Shown here in pieces: positions 36,795 through 46,272 of a stretch of 58,498 nucleotides of DNA. The notes beneath the pieces were generated by a model. It searched no databases. It worked only from the letters and a program-made list of their open reading frames with translations, and was not told the DNA's origin. Location of the stretch: contig PTKV01000012.1 of NCBI GenBank assembly GCA_002937895.1, forward strand, positions 1 through 58,498. The letters are read 5' to 3'. How positions within the stretch are numbered: the stretch's first letter is position 1; every line of letters starts with the position of its first letter. A program made the position numbers and the translations under genes. The DNA comes from Alphaproteobacteria bacterium MarineAlpha5_Bin9 (GTDB lineage: Bacteria > Pseudomonadota > Alphaproteobacteria > HIMB59 > GCA-002718135).

Positions 36795-37430
36795 CTAACT
36801 AAATATCATTAAGCCAAATAATACAACCCAAACTGCAAGTAAAAAATGCCAGTAGATTGCACATAACTCTATTGTATGTTTGGATTTATTAATTTCTACA
36901 TTTTTTGGATACCAAACTTTTCTTAATGTAATATTCCAATAAAATAAACCACCTAATAAATGTATTCCATGTAAAGTTGTAAACACATAAAAATATGCAT
37001 TAGCTGGATTTGTTGAAACATAGTACCCTAAATTTATTAACTGATTCCAAACAAAAAGTTGACCTAATATGAAAATTAAAGCTAAAAATCCTATTATGAT
37101 TAAGCCATATTTTACTTTATCAAAATCATTTTTCTTTGCAGACAATTGGATATAGATAAAAACACTACTACTTATAAAAAGAGTCAATGTGTTAAACCAC
37201 AACATAAAAGGTTCAGGCATTTGTTGCCAGTCTGCATAAATCATTCGGTCTGAATATGTAACTATAAATAAGCAGAAAAATATTGTACTAACAAACATTA
37301 TGAATCTTAGGCCAAGCTTTCCTTTACTCAAATTTAAAGTTTCACCATCATGAAGATCATCTAATTTTGCCTGCTCAGGTTCCCAGGGTTTTTGGGAAAG
37401 AAGTTGAAAAATACTTTGTTTTTTTCTCAT
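36795..37430 (-). CDS. second subunit III-like protein, CoxO-like
   Basis: A 211-residue membrane protein with five predicted helices. The end ELCAIYWHFLLAVWVVLFGLMIF matches the subunit III ending (WHF...W), and the middle has FTTLHGIHLLGGLFYW. It is more divergent than the next gene. Two subunit III-like genes in tandem (this and 36072-36782) are the CoxMNOP arrangement. Its start overlaps the subunit I stop by four bases. Confidence 0.85.
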   Translation of the reverse strand: MRKKQSIFQLLSQKPWEPEQAKLDDLHDGETLNLSKGKLGLRFIMFVSTIFFCLFIVTYSDRMIYADWQQMPEPFMLWFNTLTLFISSSVFIYIQLSAKKNDFDKVKYGLIIIGFLALIFILGQLFVWNQLINLGYYVSTNPANAYFYVFTTLHGIHLLGGLFYWNITLRKVWYPKNVEINKSKHTIELCAIYWHFLLAVWVVLFGLMIFS

Positions 37431-39223
37431 GTTTTTTCAACTTCAGCATTAGGGACTTGGCTAGCTGGAATATCTTGCGGAATAAAGTCATCTGTTGCAC
37501 CAGGAACACTATAATCATATGCCCATCTGTGAACAACAGGAAGCTCTTTTCCAAAATTACCATGTGTAGGTGGAACTTCAGGAGTTCTCCATTCTAAAGA
37601 ACAAGCTTTCCATGGATTTTTATCTGCTTTTTTTCCAAATTTTGAACTAGTAATTATATTATATAGAAATAATATTTGAGTAAAACCAACAATTAAAGCA
37701 ACAACTGTAATAAATTGATTTAAATAATTAGTTGAAACAGCCATAAATTCACTATCATACATTTCAAAGTATCTTCTAGGCACTCCCACAAATCCTAAAT
37801 AATGCATTGGGAAATAAATTGCATAAGAACCTAAAAAAGTTACCCAAAAATGAAATCTGCCCATTCCTTCGTGAAGAAGTCTACCTGTTATTAATGGAAA
37901 CCAATGATAAATAGCTCCAAAGACTACAAGAACTGGAGCTATACCCATAACCATATGAAAGTGAGCTACTACGAAATAAGTATCTGATAAAGGAACATCC
38001 ACAATAACATTGCCTAAAAAAAGACCTGTTATCCCTCCATTTACAAAAGTAACAATAAACCCAAGAGCAAAAAGCATAGGTATTGTTAGTTTAATATTGC
38101 CTCTCCATAATGTTATAACCCAGTTATAGACCTTGATAGCTGTTGGGACGGCTATAATAAGTGTTGTTGTTGCAAAGAAATATCCAAACCATGGATTCAT
38201 TCCAGCTACATACATATGGTGAGCCCAAACTACAAAACTTAATCCGCCAATAATAACAATAGCCCAAACCATCATACGATATCCAAATATATTTTTTCTT
38301 GCATGAACAGAAATTAAATCTGAGACTATTCCAAAAGCAGGAAGCGCAACTATGTAAACTTCAGGATGTCCAAAGAACCAAAATAAATGTTGAAACAAAA
38401 TAGGACTACCACCACTATATTCAGTTTGCTCTCCAAATTCAACTATTGCAGGCATAAAAAAACTTGTGCCTAGAAGATTATCTAGTGTCATCATTATGCA
38501 TGAAACAATAAGTGCTGGAAAAGCAAAAAGAGCTAAAACTGTAGCTGTAAAAATTCCCCAAACTGTTAAAGGCATTCTCATAAGTGTCATTCCTCTTGTT
38601 CTAGCTTGTAGAATTGTAATTACATAATTCAAACCACCCATGGTAAAACCTACAACAAAAATAGACAAAGAAATAAGCATAAGTATTATTCCTAAACCAT
38701 CTCCACCTGGTGTTCCGGAAGTTATAGCTTGAGGAGGATATAGAGTCCATCCAGCTCCTGTCGGGCCTCCAGGTACAAAGAAACTAGCAACAAGAACTAA
38801 AACAGCTAAAAAGTATACCCAGAAACTAACCATATTAACATATGGGAAAACCATATCTCTAGCACCAACCATGAGAGGTATTAAATAATTCCCAAATCCT
38901 CCGAGAAATAAAGCTGTAAGAAGATAAATAACCATTATCATCCCATGCATTGTAACAAATTGATAATATTCAGCTGCACCTAGAAAAGGAAAGAGCTCAG
39001 GAAACCCAAGTTGCAATCTCATTAACCAAGATAAAACTAGAGCAACTAATCCAATTGCAATAGCTGTAATTGAATATTGAATGCCGATTACCTTAGCATC
39101 TTGACAAAATATCCATTTAGTCCAAAAACTTTTAGCATGATAAAGCTCCTGAGGAGGAACTTCCAAAGCAGGTATTACATCACCTTTGTCTACAGCTATA
39201 TCTTCATAACTATCAGCAGCCAT
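37427..39223 (-). CDS. cytochrome c oxidase subunit I (CoxN-like)
   Basis: A 598-residue heme-copper oxidase catalytic subunit with about 12 membrane helices. It has the heme a His in FVTMHGMIMV, the CuB/His-Tyr crosslink motif HPEVYIVALPAFG with the K/D-channel Glu, the CuB pair WAHHMYVAGM, and the heme a3/heme a pair VAHFHMVMG. This is an A-type enzyme (presence of PEVY). It is the main terminal oxidase of this locus and starts three bases after the subunit II gene. Confidence 0.96.
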   Translation of the reverse strand: MAADSYEDIAVDKGDVIPALEVPPQELYHAKSFWTKWIFCQDAKVIGIQYSITAIAIGLVALVLSWLMRLQLGFPELFPFLGAAEYYQFVTMHGMIMVIYLLTALFLGGFGNYLIPLMVGARDMVFPYVNMVSFWVYFLAVLVLVASFFVPGGPTGAGWTLYPPQAITSGTPGGDGLGIILMLISLSIFVVGFTMGGLNYVITILQARTRGMTLMRMPLTVWGIFTATVLALFAFPALIVSCIMMTLDNLLGTSFFMPAIVEFGEQTEYSGGSPILFQHLFWFFGHPEVYIVALPAFGIVSDLISVHARKNIFGYRMMVWAIVIIGGLSFVVWAHHMYVAGMNPWFGYFFATTTLIIAVPTAIKVYNWVITLWRGNIKLTIPMLFALGFIVTFVNGGITGLFLGNVIVDVPLSDTYFVVAHFHMVMGIAPVLVVFGAIYHWFPLITGRLLHEGMGRFHFWVTFLGSYAIYFPMHYLGFVGVPRRYFEMYDSEFMAVSTNYLNQFITVVALIVGFTQILFLYNIITSSKFGKKADKNPWKACSLEWRTPEVPPTHGNFGKELPVVHRWAYDYSVPGATDDFIPQDIPASQVPNAEVEKT

Positions 39224-39226
39224 TTT

Positions 39227-40069
39227 TTATTCTCCTTTTTTATTTAAAGCTAATTTAATTAAATCTGTTTTCCCATTGCTTGCAATCATTTCTTCAAACG
39301 TCATTTGTTCACTTAGCCATTCTTCATAATCAGACAATTCATCTACTAAAACTCTTCCTCTCATTGCGTAGTGACCTGTCCCACAATATTCCATACATAA
39401 TATGTCAAAATTTCCAGTTCTAATTGGAGTGAACCAATAATAAGTAACAACTCCAGGCACCATATCCATTTTTGCTCTAAACTGAGGAATATAAAAATCA
39501 TGCAATACATCAATTGATCTTAAATTTACTTTTATAGGTTGATCAATCAAAACATGCAAATCATCAGCTTGAATTAAAATATCGTCTAATCCATTAGGAT
39601 CATCTAAATTAATACCAAAAGGATTATCATCGGTTATATTTCTTAAATCTGTTAAACCTAATATACCATCTTCGCCTGGGAGTCTGTAATTCCAATACCA
39701 CTGTTGTCCCATTACTTCTATATCAACAACATCTTCTGGGACTGTCACATATTTATTCCACACAATTAAACCCGGGGCAAGTAAAGCACCTACTCCTACA
39801 GCTGTGAATATAGTTAAAATCCATTCTAATTTTGTGTTCTCCGGTTTGTATTCTGCTTTTCTATTTGGATCATACTGGAATTTCCAAACACAATATGCCA
39901 TGAATAGACATACAGCTACGAAAACAGCACCAGTAACCCAAAAAGTTAAAACGATAGTTCCATCAATATTGCCCCAATTTGAAGCAACTTCAGTCCACCA
40001 CCAAGGGCTCCAGAAATGAAATGCCACCGAACCCAATGTTACTAATACTAAGAGGAGAGCTACAAACAT
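39227..40069 (-). CDS. cytochrome c oxidase subunit II (CoxM-like), CuA type
   Basis: A 280-residue subunit with an N-terminal hydrophobic segment, two further helices and a periplasmic cupredoxin domain. CuA ligands are all visible: H190, C225, E227, C229, H233 and M236 (CMEYCGTGHYAM). No fused cytochrome c domain follows, so a separate electron donor is needed. Compared with standard CoxB it carries an acidic insertion at about 145-168. It is the first gene of the oxidase operon; a pseudoazurin gene is divergent 135 bases away. Confidence 0.94.
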   Translation of the reverse strand: MFVALLLVLVTLGSVAFHFWSPWWWTEVASNWGNIDGTIVLTFWVTGAVFVAVCLFMAYCVWKFQYDPNRKAEYKPENTKLEWILTIFTAVGVGALLAPGLIVWNKYVTVPEDVVDIEVMGQQWYWNYRLPGEDGILGLTDLRNITDDNPFGINLDDPNGLDDILIQADDLHVLIDQPIKVNLRSIDVLHDFYIPQFRAKMDMVPGVVTYYWFTPIRTGNFDILCMEYCGTGHYAMRGRVLVDELSDYEEWLSEQMTFEEMIASNGKTDLIKLALNKKGE

Positions 40070-40204
40070 AATTTATTGAGCCTATATAATCAAGTATTTG
40101 CTTTTTGTATAGTGTATATGATGAAGAAATATATTTTTTTTAAACAGTAAAATTATACTTGTTTTATTATATAAAATTATTATATATTTTATTTGATTCA
40201 ATTT

Positions 40205-40636
40205 ATGAAATATTTATTTTTTATTGTTGCTTTCTGTTTTTCTACTTTAGCATATGCTGAGGATATAACCATTGAAATGCTTAATAAGCTTGAAAAAAGG
40301 AGCATGGTTTTTAGTCAAGAACTAGTAAAAGTTGATGTAGGTGATACGGTTTTTTGGAAAGCAACTGATCCAGGACACAATGTAGAATTTATATCAAAAA
40401 ATGGAGTCCCAGAAGGTGTGGAAAAGTTTAAATCAAAAGTTGGTAAAGATGCAGAATATACTTTCTCAATACCAGGTATTTATGCATATTGGTGCACCCC
40501 GCACAAAACGATGGGTATGATTGGTTTCGTAGTAGTAGGCGATGATTATTCCAATATTGATTCAATTAACCAAGTTAAATTTATTGGAAAGTCAAAAAAG
40601 ATAGCTGAACCTTTATTAGCTCAATTGCAGCAATAA
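40205..40636 (+). CDS. pseudoazurin (type I blue copper protein)
   Basis: A 143-residue periplasmic cupredoxin with a signal peptide ending near FSTLAYA. Copper ligands are H58 (DPGHNV), C97, H100 and M105 (WCTPHKTMGM), with the pseudoazurin spacing C-x2-H-x4-M. The start is the ATG at 40205; an in-frame TTG twelve bases earlier is less likely. It would carry electrons in the periplasm. Placed between the CuA oxidase and the Cox11 gene, it is a good candidate donor to that oxidase, which is an inference. Confidence 0.92.
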   Translation: MKYLFFIVAFCFSTLAYAEDITIEMLNKLEKRSMVFSQELVKVDVGDTVFWKATDPGHNVEFISKNGVPEGVEKFKSKVGKDAEYTFSIPGIYAYWCTPHKTMGMIGFVVVGDDYSNIDSINQVKFIGKSKKIAEPLLAQLQQ

Positions 40637-40658
40637 TTTTAAAAACATCATTAATTAA

Positions 40659-41210
40659 ATGAGGTTTCTTAACTTTAAGAAAAATAAATTTTTAATTTTT
40701 TTCTTCTTCAATATAATTTTAATTACTTTCATTTTTATTTTAGCATTACCGTTTTCCAATTATTTGAAACAAATAAGAATTAAAGATAATCAGTTTGTAG
40801 AAAATCAAATAGTAATTAATCCAGAGGTTAATTCACCTCAAATTCTTGATAGGACTATGGATATTACTATGAATACACAAGTGGCAAAAAACTTTCCATT
40901 GGAATTTGAATCATTGCAAAAAAAAATTCAGATACGAATAGGTGAAAATACAATTGCAAAATTTAAAGCTACTAATAAATCAAAAAATACGGTTATTTCT
41001 ACTGCAAATTTTTTTACTAATCCTGATAAAATTAATCCATATTTAATTAAGACCGAGTGTTTTTGTTTTTCTGAACAACAATTTAAAGCAGGGGAAGATA
41101 GAGAGTTTACAATGGTGTTTTATATAGACCCTTCTATTTCCAAAGATATTGAATTAAGTGATCTTAAAAACGTAGAATTTACATATGTTTTTTCAAGTCT
41201 TGAAGAATAA
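40659..41210 (+). CDS. ctaG: cytochrome c oxidase assembly protein Cox11/CtaG
   Basis: A 183-residue protein: one N-terminal membrane helix (11-33) and a periplasmic immunoglobulin-like domain. The copper-binding pair is C134 and C136 in ECFCFSEQQFKAGE, and FFTNPD and FYIDPSI are also family motifs. It delivers copper to CuB of subunit I. Odd point: the extra cysteine usually found just after the membrane helix is not present here. It follows the pseudoazurin gene by 22 bases. Confidence 0.9.
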   Translation: MRFLNFKKNKFLIFFFFNIILITFIFILALPFSNYLKQIRIKDNQFVENQIVINPEVNSPQILDRTMDITMNTQVAKNFPLEFESLQKKIQIRIGENTIAKFKATNKSKNTVISTANFFTNPDKINPYLIKTECFCFSEQQFKAGEDREFTMVFYIDPSISKDIELSDLKNVEFTYVFSSLEE

Positions 41211-41350
41211 GTTATAAATTTTTATTACAAAAATTTTATACTATTTAGATCTGTATTTTTAAAATTAAGATATTAAAATCCTCTTTATTAAATTAAAGTT
41301 AGTGACTTTATTTCTTTTGCTCTAATTTTTTTTCAAAAGATTTACATATT

Positions 41351-41803
41351 ATGATGTTTAAATCTTTAATTAATTATTTAGTTATATTTTTTCTTGTAAT
41401 TTTTTCTCTAAATCTTTTTGGAAAAGATAATAAGAAAAGAGAAAAAAATATGGATAAAATGACGAAAATTACTATCAAGATTGATAGAATATTTAAATCA
41501 AATGAAATTGATTATCAAAGAGTAATAAAAATAGGGAAACAATTAAAAAAATTAGGCATTGAATTTCCATCTTATTCAAAACCAGACTCTGAAGTTGGTC
41601 GTTCTAAAAAATCAATGTGGACTGAAAGAGAATTATTTTTAAAGATGAATCAGGATTTTGTTGATGCTGTAGAAGGTTTTATAGTTGCAGCATCTACAGA
41701 AAATAAAGAAGAAACTTGGGCTAAATTTAAAGTTGCTTTTGAAGAATGTCAAAAATGTCATCATAAATTTGCAAGAGCAAAAATAAATTTATTAGAAGAT
41801 TAA
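41351..41803 (+). CDS. cytochrome c'-like (class II) cytochrome
   Basis: A 150-residue exported protein. A signal peptide (residues 1-24) precedes a helical domain that ends with the heme-binding motif CQKCHHKF close to the C-terminus, the arrangement of class II cytochromes c (cytochrome c' and c-556). The axial ligand is the His of CxxCH. It overlaps the cytochrome b561 gene by one base, and c'/b561 pairs are common. Its function (NO binding or electron transfer) is not determined. Confidence 0.87.
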   Translation: MMFKSLINYLVIFFLVIFSLNLFGKDNKKREKNMDKMTKITIKIDRIFKSNEIDYQRVIKIGKQLKKLGIEFPSYSKPDSEVGRSKKSMWTERELFLKMNQDFVDAVEGFIVAASTENKEETWAKFKVAFEECQKCHHKFARAKINLLED

Positions 41804-42366
41804 TGCAAATTAAACTTAAGGGGAATCAAAATTCATGGGGGTTAGTTGCTATATTTTCTCATTGGATTATAGCTTTTCTTTTACTAATACAATTTACTAG
41901 TGGAATTAGACTTAGCACAATGAATTTTTCTTATAGTAAATTAGAGCTTATTGATTTTCACCAATCTATTGGCAGTGTAATTATGATATTTGTTTTTTTT
42001 AGAATCATTTGGCGCTTTTATAACTCGAAACCTTTTAATCGAGAACTTCCTAATTATCATTTAAAATTATCAAAAATAACTCATTTGGTTCTTTATTTTT
42101 TATTGTTTAGCGTTCCTTTATTAGGTTTACTATATAATTGGTTAAGTGATATGGATATAATCATTTTTGGCTTAATAACTGTACCAAACATTATAATTTT
42201 TGAAAATGAAGATTTGGCAGATATTCTAATTGAAATACATTTTTACTTAGCAATATTTTTTATTTTTATAGTAATTGTACATTTTTTTGCTGCATTATAT
42301 CATTTGATAATAATTAAAGATCGATATAAAATATTTTATAGAATGAGATTTAAATCAATTAAATAA
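41803..42366 (+). CDS. cytochrome b561-family membrane protein
   Basis: A 187-residue protein with four membrane helices. Conserved histidines are seen in FSHWIIAFLLLIQF, IDFHQSIGSVIM, EIHFYLAIFFIF and VHFFAALYH, matching a di-heme b561 of the CybB type. It would transfer electrons between quinol and a periplasmic carrier or superoxide. It is directly coupled to the cytochrome c' gene. The next gene starts ten bases later. Confidence 0.9.
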   Translation: MQIKLKGNQNSWGLVAIFSHWIIAFLLLIQFTSGIRLSTMNFSYSKLELIDFHQSIGSVIMIFVFFRIIWRFYNSKPFNRELPNYHLKLSKITHLVLYFLLFSVPLLGLLYNWLSDMDIIIFGLITVPNIIIFENEDLADILIEIHFYLAIFFIFIVIVHFFAALYHLIIIKDRYKIFYRMRFKSIK

Positions 42367-42375
42367 TAAAACACT

Positions 42376-43305
42376 TTGAGAAAATATTTTTGTTTAACAT
42401 TTTTATTACTATTCTCTTATCAATTAAAAGCAGAGAAAACTATAGATAATGTTTACTCTCAGGAAATTTTTGAAAGTGGTTATATTAGTTTTATTGATAA
42501 AGATTTTAAGAATTTAACAGTTATAAAAGAATTAAAAAATTTAAACACAGAAAATAAATTTTTATTTATTTATACACCAGGATCATTAAATGATGATAGA
42601 AAAGACATAATTTGCTCTACTTATAATGAATTTGCATATTTAAATGAAATTTTTTTTCAAATAAACCAAATTAATAAATCATATTTTTATTTGAATTGTA
42701 CAAATTTAATTGAAGGAGACATGTTAATTCCTAATGGAAGTAATTTTCCTTATATTTATCAAGGAGATTCTAAACATGAAAAAATTAGAACTGAACTTTT
42801 AAAATTAATTGATAATTTTAATAAATTAGGTTTTAATAATGAAAAAATTTTTTTAGTCGGACATTCTTGCGGGGCATGGCATTCATTATTATTAGGTTCT
42901 TTACATCCAGATAAGATTAATTCTGTAATTGCTTTCAGTCCATCATGTTATGGGCCAAGATACCTTTATTTTCAAAGACGCGCCTTTTTAAAATATAGAC
43001 AAAATGATAAAAACACTATGAGAAAAAATAAATATTTATCTTCGTTAGTTTTTGTTAGTCCTAATGATCCTAGAGAAAATTATTTAACTTTAAAATGGCT
43101 TAAAAGAATAAAAGGTTTGAAATTAATTAAAACAATGGAAAGAAAAAATAATTTTTATTATTTAAATGATCAAATTTGTAAATTTCACTCTGAACTTGAT
43201 GTAAAGGAAGAACCTATATTTGATGGCCATAACCTTCATTTTTCTAAATGTTTTGATTATTATTCAGAAGATATAATTGAATTTTTAAAAGCCAAATTTA
43301 ACTAG
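42376..43305 (+). CDS. exported alpha/beta hydrolase-like protein
   Basis: A 309-residue protein with a signal peptide (FCLTFLLLFSYQLKAE). A nucleophile elbow GHSCGAWHSLLLG is visible, with a possible Asp in SPNDPREN and a final His in FDGHNLHFSKC. The start seems to be a TTG at 42376; its ribosome-binding sequence is weak, so I am not sure of the exact start. Exported hydrolases occur in other PQQ dehydrogenase loci, but a link is only suggested. It converges with the permease gene and overlaps it by eight bases. Confidence 0.72.
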   Translation: MRKYFCLTFLLLFSYQLKAEKTIDNVYSQEIFESGYISFIDKDFKNLTVIKELKNLNTENKFLFIYTPGSLNDDRKDIICSTYNEFAYLNEIFFQINQINKSYFYLNCTNLIEGDMLIPNGSNFPYIYQGDSKHEKIRTELLKLIDNFNKLGFNNEKIFLVGHSCGAWHSLLLGSLHPDKINSVIAFSPSCYGPRYLYFQRRAFLKYRQNDKNTMRKNKYLSSLVFVSPNDPRENYLTLKWLKRIKGLKLIKTMERKNNFYYLNDQICKFHSELDVKEEPIFDGHNLHFSKCFDYYSEDIIEFLKAKFN

Positions 43306-44104
43306 GTTTTTTAGTGTATCCAAATTTTGGACTATAGCCATAAATTGAAGCTAGAAAAAAGGTTATTCCACAAATTAAAACAACTAACAATGATATTTGA
43401 TTGAAAGAACTATATGCAGCATGTCTTATTAATTCTACATTATGAGTAAAAGGATTAAAAGTTAATAACCAATATAAAATTTCATTTCCACTTTCTCTAA
43501 TTTTCCAACTTGGATAAAGAGAAGTTGACAAAAAAAACATTGGGAAAATTACAAAATTCATTATTCCTGCAAAATTTTCAAGTTGTTTTATATACACAGT
43601 TATTAGTAAGGCCAAAGATCCAAGCATAAATCCAGAGATTAATAAAAAAGGCATTATGTAAAGCCAGCCTATTAAAGGAAGAGATATATCAAATATTATA
43701 CATAATAATAAAAAAACATAAACTTGAATTATAGATAAAATAGTAGATGCTAAAATTTTAGATAAAAGCATATACCATCGAGGAATTGGTGAGACTAAAA
43801 GTAATCTCATCATTCCCATTTCTCTGTCATATACCATTGATAGAGAAGACTGCATTCCATTATATAACATTATTATTCCTATTAAACCTGGTAGAACATA
43901 GACCTGGTACGTTATATATGTTTCATAAGGTGGAATTATTGAAACTCCAAAAATATTTCCAAAGCCTGCTGCAAATATAAATAACCATAAAGAAGGTCTA
44001 ATTAAAGATGATAGTAGTCTACCTTTTTGATTAATAAGTTTGATTATCTCCCTTTCTAATATAGCTAGAAAAGATTTAATAAAAATATTTTTATTCATTA
44101 TCAA
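43298..44104 (-). CDS. ABC-2 permease of PQQ-associated (Lut/Ped-type) transporter
   Basis: A 268-residue ABC-2 membrane protein with six predicted helices; the motifs AAGFGNIFGVSIIPPYETYITYQVY and YDREMGMMRLLLVSPIPRWYML are typical of ABC-2 permeases. Together with the binding protein, the propeller and the ATPase at 49590 it fits the ABC system associated with PQQ alcohol dehydrogenases (PedC-type permease; LutF in the lanthanide uptake locus of Methylobacterium). Its start overlaps the binding-protein stop by four bases. Export versus import direction is not settled for this family. Confidence 0.85.
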   Translation of the reverse strand: MIMNKNIFIKSFLAILEREIIKLINQKGRLLSSLIRPSLWLFIFAAGFGNIFGVSIIPPYETYITYQVYVLPGLIGIIMLYNGMQSSLSMVYDREMGMMRLLLVSPIPRWYMLLSKILASTILSIIQVYVFLLLCIIFDISLPLIGWLYIMPFLLISGFMLGSLALLITVYIKQLENFAGIMNFVIFPMFFLSTSLYPSWKIRESGNEILYWLLTFNPFTHNVELIRHAAYSSFNQISLLVVLICGITFFLASIYGYSPKFGYTKKPS

Positions 44105-45294
44105 TTAACAAAATTGCATTTTGTTTCTATTTCGTCAAATCCTAGTGTATCTAAATTGTTTTTTTCATGTAAAAAACCCTGAATTGGCGTTTTTTTAATT
44201 ATAGCATTGTGAGTAGATAATAACATAGGCTGTTTTAATTGGTTATTCCAATGACGGAATGATAATCTAGGGCCTTTAAAACCATCTAATCCAAATTTAT
44301 CGCTTTTAAAATAATTTATAATTTTTTCAGGTTCAATTGATTTTGATTTCATAGAACTTTTAAATATTATATTTACCGCTGACCAAGCTGCCCAATCGTA
44401 ATTAGACATTCTTCGAGTATCATCAATTTGTAGGAATCTGCTGTTTAGTTGAGGAGCGCCATGTCTTTCAAAAGACCAGTGCCATGTTTCAGCTGTTAAA
44501 CCTGTTGAACCTACAACTAATCTAGGTAGTTTAGTACTATAGGGAAGATATCTTCCAAATTCACCATCAGAGTCAGCAAGGTAAACAACATCATGTTTTT
44601 TCCCAGAAGTTAATAATGATAAATTGTTTTCTTCTCTTAGCCTTGGATCATTGGATAATATAAAATCTCTTACTTCTACAATATCAAGACCATATTTTTT
44701 TGCAGAATTTTGAAAAGAATTAGAGATTTCAATATCTTTTTCATAAGGTCCTTGCAGAACCAATATTTTTTTCCAATTTTTATAAACTAAATATTGCGTA
44801 ATGGAATCCGATAACATTGCATAACTAGGTATAGTATGAAAAAGTCTACTATCACATTGTTCATTTCTTAATATATTATTTTGAGCAGTAATATTGAATA
44901 TAGCTATATTTTTATGTTTAATTTCAGATACTTTTTCAAAAAATTTGATATCCGCATCAATAATAAAAAAGGAAAAATTTTGTCCAACTAAATCATCGAT
45001 TTTCGAAAATATTTCTTCATGAGATGTAACAGCAACTCTATTTAAAATTATTTTTTTCCCAATGATATCAAAAAGTCTTTCTGATTCTTTATATGCTACT
45101 AATGCACCAGTGTAAGGCCTTCCAGTAGGTTTTAATTGAATTCTAGTATATACTAAATCAGGATCATATCTTTTATCATTTTCTATTTCAATGTATGCAA
45201 TATTTAATTCTTCAAGTTCCTTAGCTAAAATAATATTATTTAAATTACTGAAAAGAAAAAAACTAATTATAATTGATAAAAGTCTTAGAGACAT
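44101..45294 (-). CDS. periplasmic binding protein of PQQ-associated ABC system
   Basis: A 397-residue protein with a signal peptide (residues 1-24). The mature part resembles branched-chain amino acid binding proteins but has the family markers RYDPDLVYTRIQLKPTGRPY near the start and a conserved ending. This is the ABC-binding class found beside PQQ alcohol dehydrogenases and in lut loci. The ligand is unknown; for Lut systems a lanthanide complex has been proposed. It follows the propeller gene without a gap and overlaps the permease gene by four bases. Confidence 0.83.
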   Translation of the reverse strand: MSLRLLSIIISFFLFSNLNNIILAKELEELNIAYIEIENDKRYDPDLVYTRIQLKPTGRPYTGALVAYKESERLFDIIGKKIILNRVAVTSHEEIFSKIDDLVGQNFSFFIIDADIKFFEKVSEIKHKNIAIFNITAQNNILRNEQCDSRLFHTIPSYAMLSDSITQYLVYKNWKKILVLQGPYEKDIEISNSFQNSAKKYGLDIVEVRDFILSNDPRLREENNLSLLTSGKKHDVVYLADSDGEFGRYLPYSTKLPRLVVGSTGLTAETWHWSFERHGAPQLNSRFLQIDDTRRMSNYDWAAWSAVNIIFKSSMKSKSIEPEKIINYFKSDKFGLDGFKGPRLSFRHWNNQLKQPMLLSTHNAIIKKTPIQGFLHEKNNLDTLGFDEIETKCNFVN

Positions 45295-46272
45295 TTATTC
45301 TTTATAATCAATTAGAACCTTATATGGAACTCTACCAACTGCTACTGATTTTATAACAGTATTATTTTCTAAGTTTATAATACTTATGTCATCACTTAAT
45401 CCGTTAGCAACATAGAGTGTCTTTTCATCTTTTGACAATTCTACTTCCCAGGCTCTACTTCCAACTAAAATATAATCTTCTATTTCCCTTGTTTTGACAT
45501 CAACAATTGCAATATGATTTGCTCTTCCTAAACCAATATAAGCTTTAGTTCCTGCCTTGTTCAATCTAAAACCAACAGGAGTAACATCTTCATCTCTAAA
45601 ACCAGGCGGCAAAAATTTTATTATATCTGTAACTTCATATGATGCTGTGTCAATTATATACATTTCTCCAGATAATTCTGCTGAAACCCAAAGTTCTTTT
45701 TCATCTGCTGTAGTAGCAAGTCTTCGAGGTCTTGTGCCTACGAAAATATTTTCTGACACAAACAAACCTTCAGAATCAACAACATGAACCATATCAGCAA
45801 CTTCAGAAGTGACATAAACAATTGATCCATCTTTTGATGTTAAAACACCTTCAGGTTCCGCTCCTGTAGGTATTGCATCCATTATTGCATTTTCTTCAAC
45901 ATTTAATACACCTAAAGTTGAGTCTTCTTCATTTGAGACATATATATATTTATAATCAGGACTAAATTGAAAAGCCTCAGGACTTGGTCCTGTATCAAGA
46001 CTTCCTATAACTGTAAAAGTGCTTATATCAACTATATCAATTACGTCATCATCACCGCATGCTACATATATAAGAGATCTGTCTTCATTAAAGTGCATGT
46101 CTCTTGGTCTCTCTGATGTGGGTATTGAAGTAACTATTTCCAATGTATCTGGATCAATAACTGTTAAATCATCTGTTTTTTCATTTGAAACAAATATTAA
46201 TCCTGTATTTTTCGCATTCAAGCTAGAACACAGGATTAAAAAAAATAAAGTATAGATAATTTTATTTAACAT
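45295..46272 (-). CDS. YVTN-repeat beta-propeller, PQQ catabolism-associated
   Basis: A 325-residue exported protein (signal peptide to about residue 20). It has repeated blades with motifs such as IYVSNEEDSTLGV, IVYVTSEVADMVHV, LWVSAELSGEMYI and LYVANGLSDDISI, about seven in all. It is the type of YVTN propeller that accompanies PQQ-dependent dehydrogenases and the Lut transporter. It is probably periplasmic and may bind a metal or cofactor complex. It overlaps the preceding 137-residue gene by 11 bases. Confidence 0.87.
   Translation of the reverse strand: MLNKIIYTLFFLILCSSLNAKNTGLIFVSNEKTDDLTVIDPDTLEIVTSIPTSERPRDMHFNEDRSLIYVACGDDDVIDIVDISTFTVIGSLDTGPSPEAFQFSPDYKYIYVSNEEDSTLGVLNVEENAIMDAIPTGAEPEGVLTSKDGSIVYVTSEVADMVHVVDSEGLFVSENIFVGTRPRRLATTADEKELWVSAELSGEMYIIDTASYEVTDIIKFLPPGFRDEDVTPVGFRLNKAGTKAYIGLGRANHIAIVDVKTREIEDYILVGSRAWEVELSKDEKTLYVANGLSDDISIINLENNTVIKSVAVGRVPYKVLIDYKE

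Noticed and set aside
40159-40186. TTGTTT and TATATA with a 16-base gap before the pseudoazurin gene as a promoter
   Set aside because: Matches to consensus are weak and similar pairs occur by chance throughout this AT-rich sequence.
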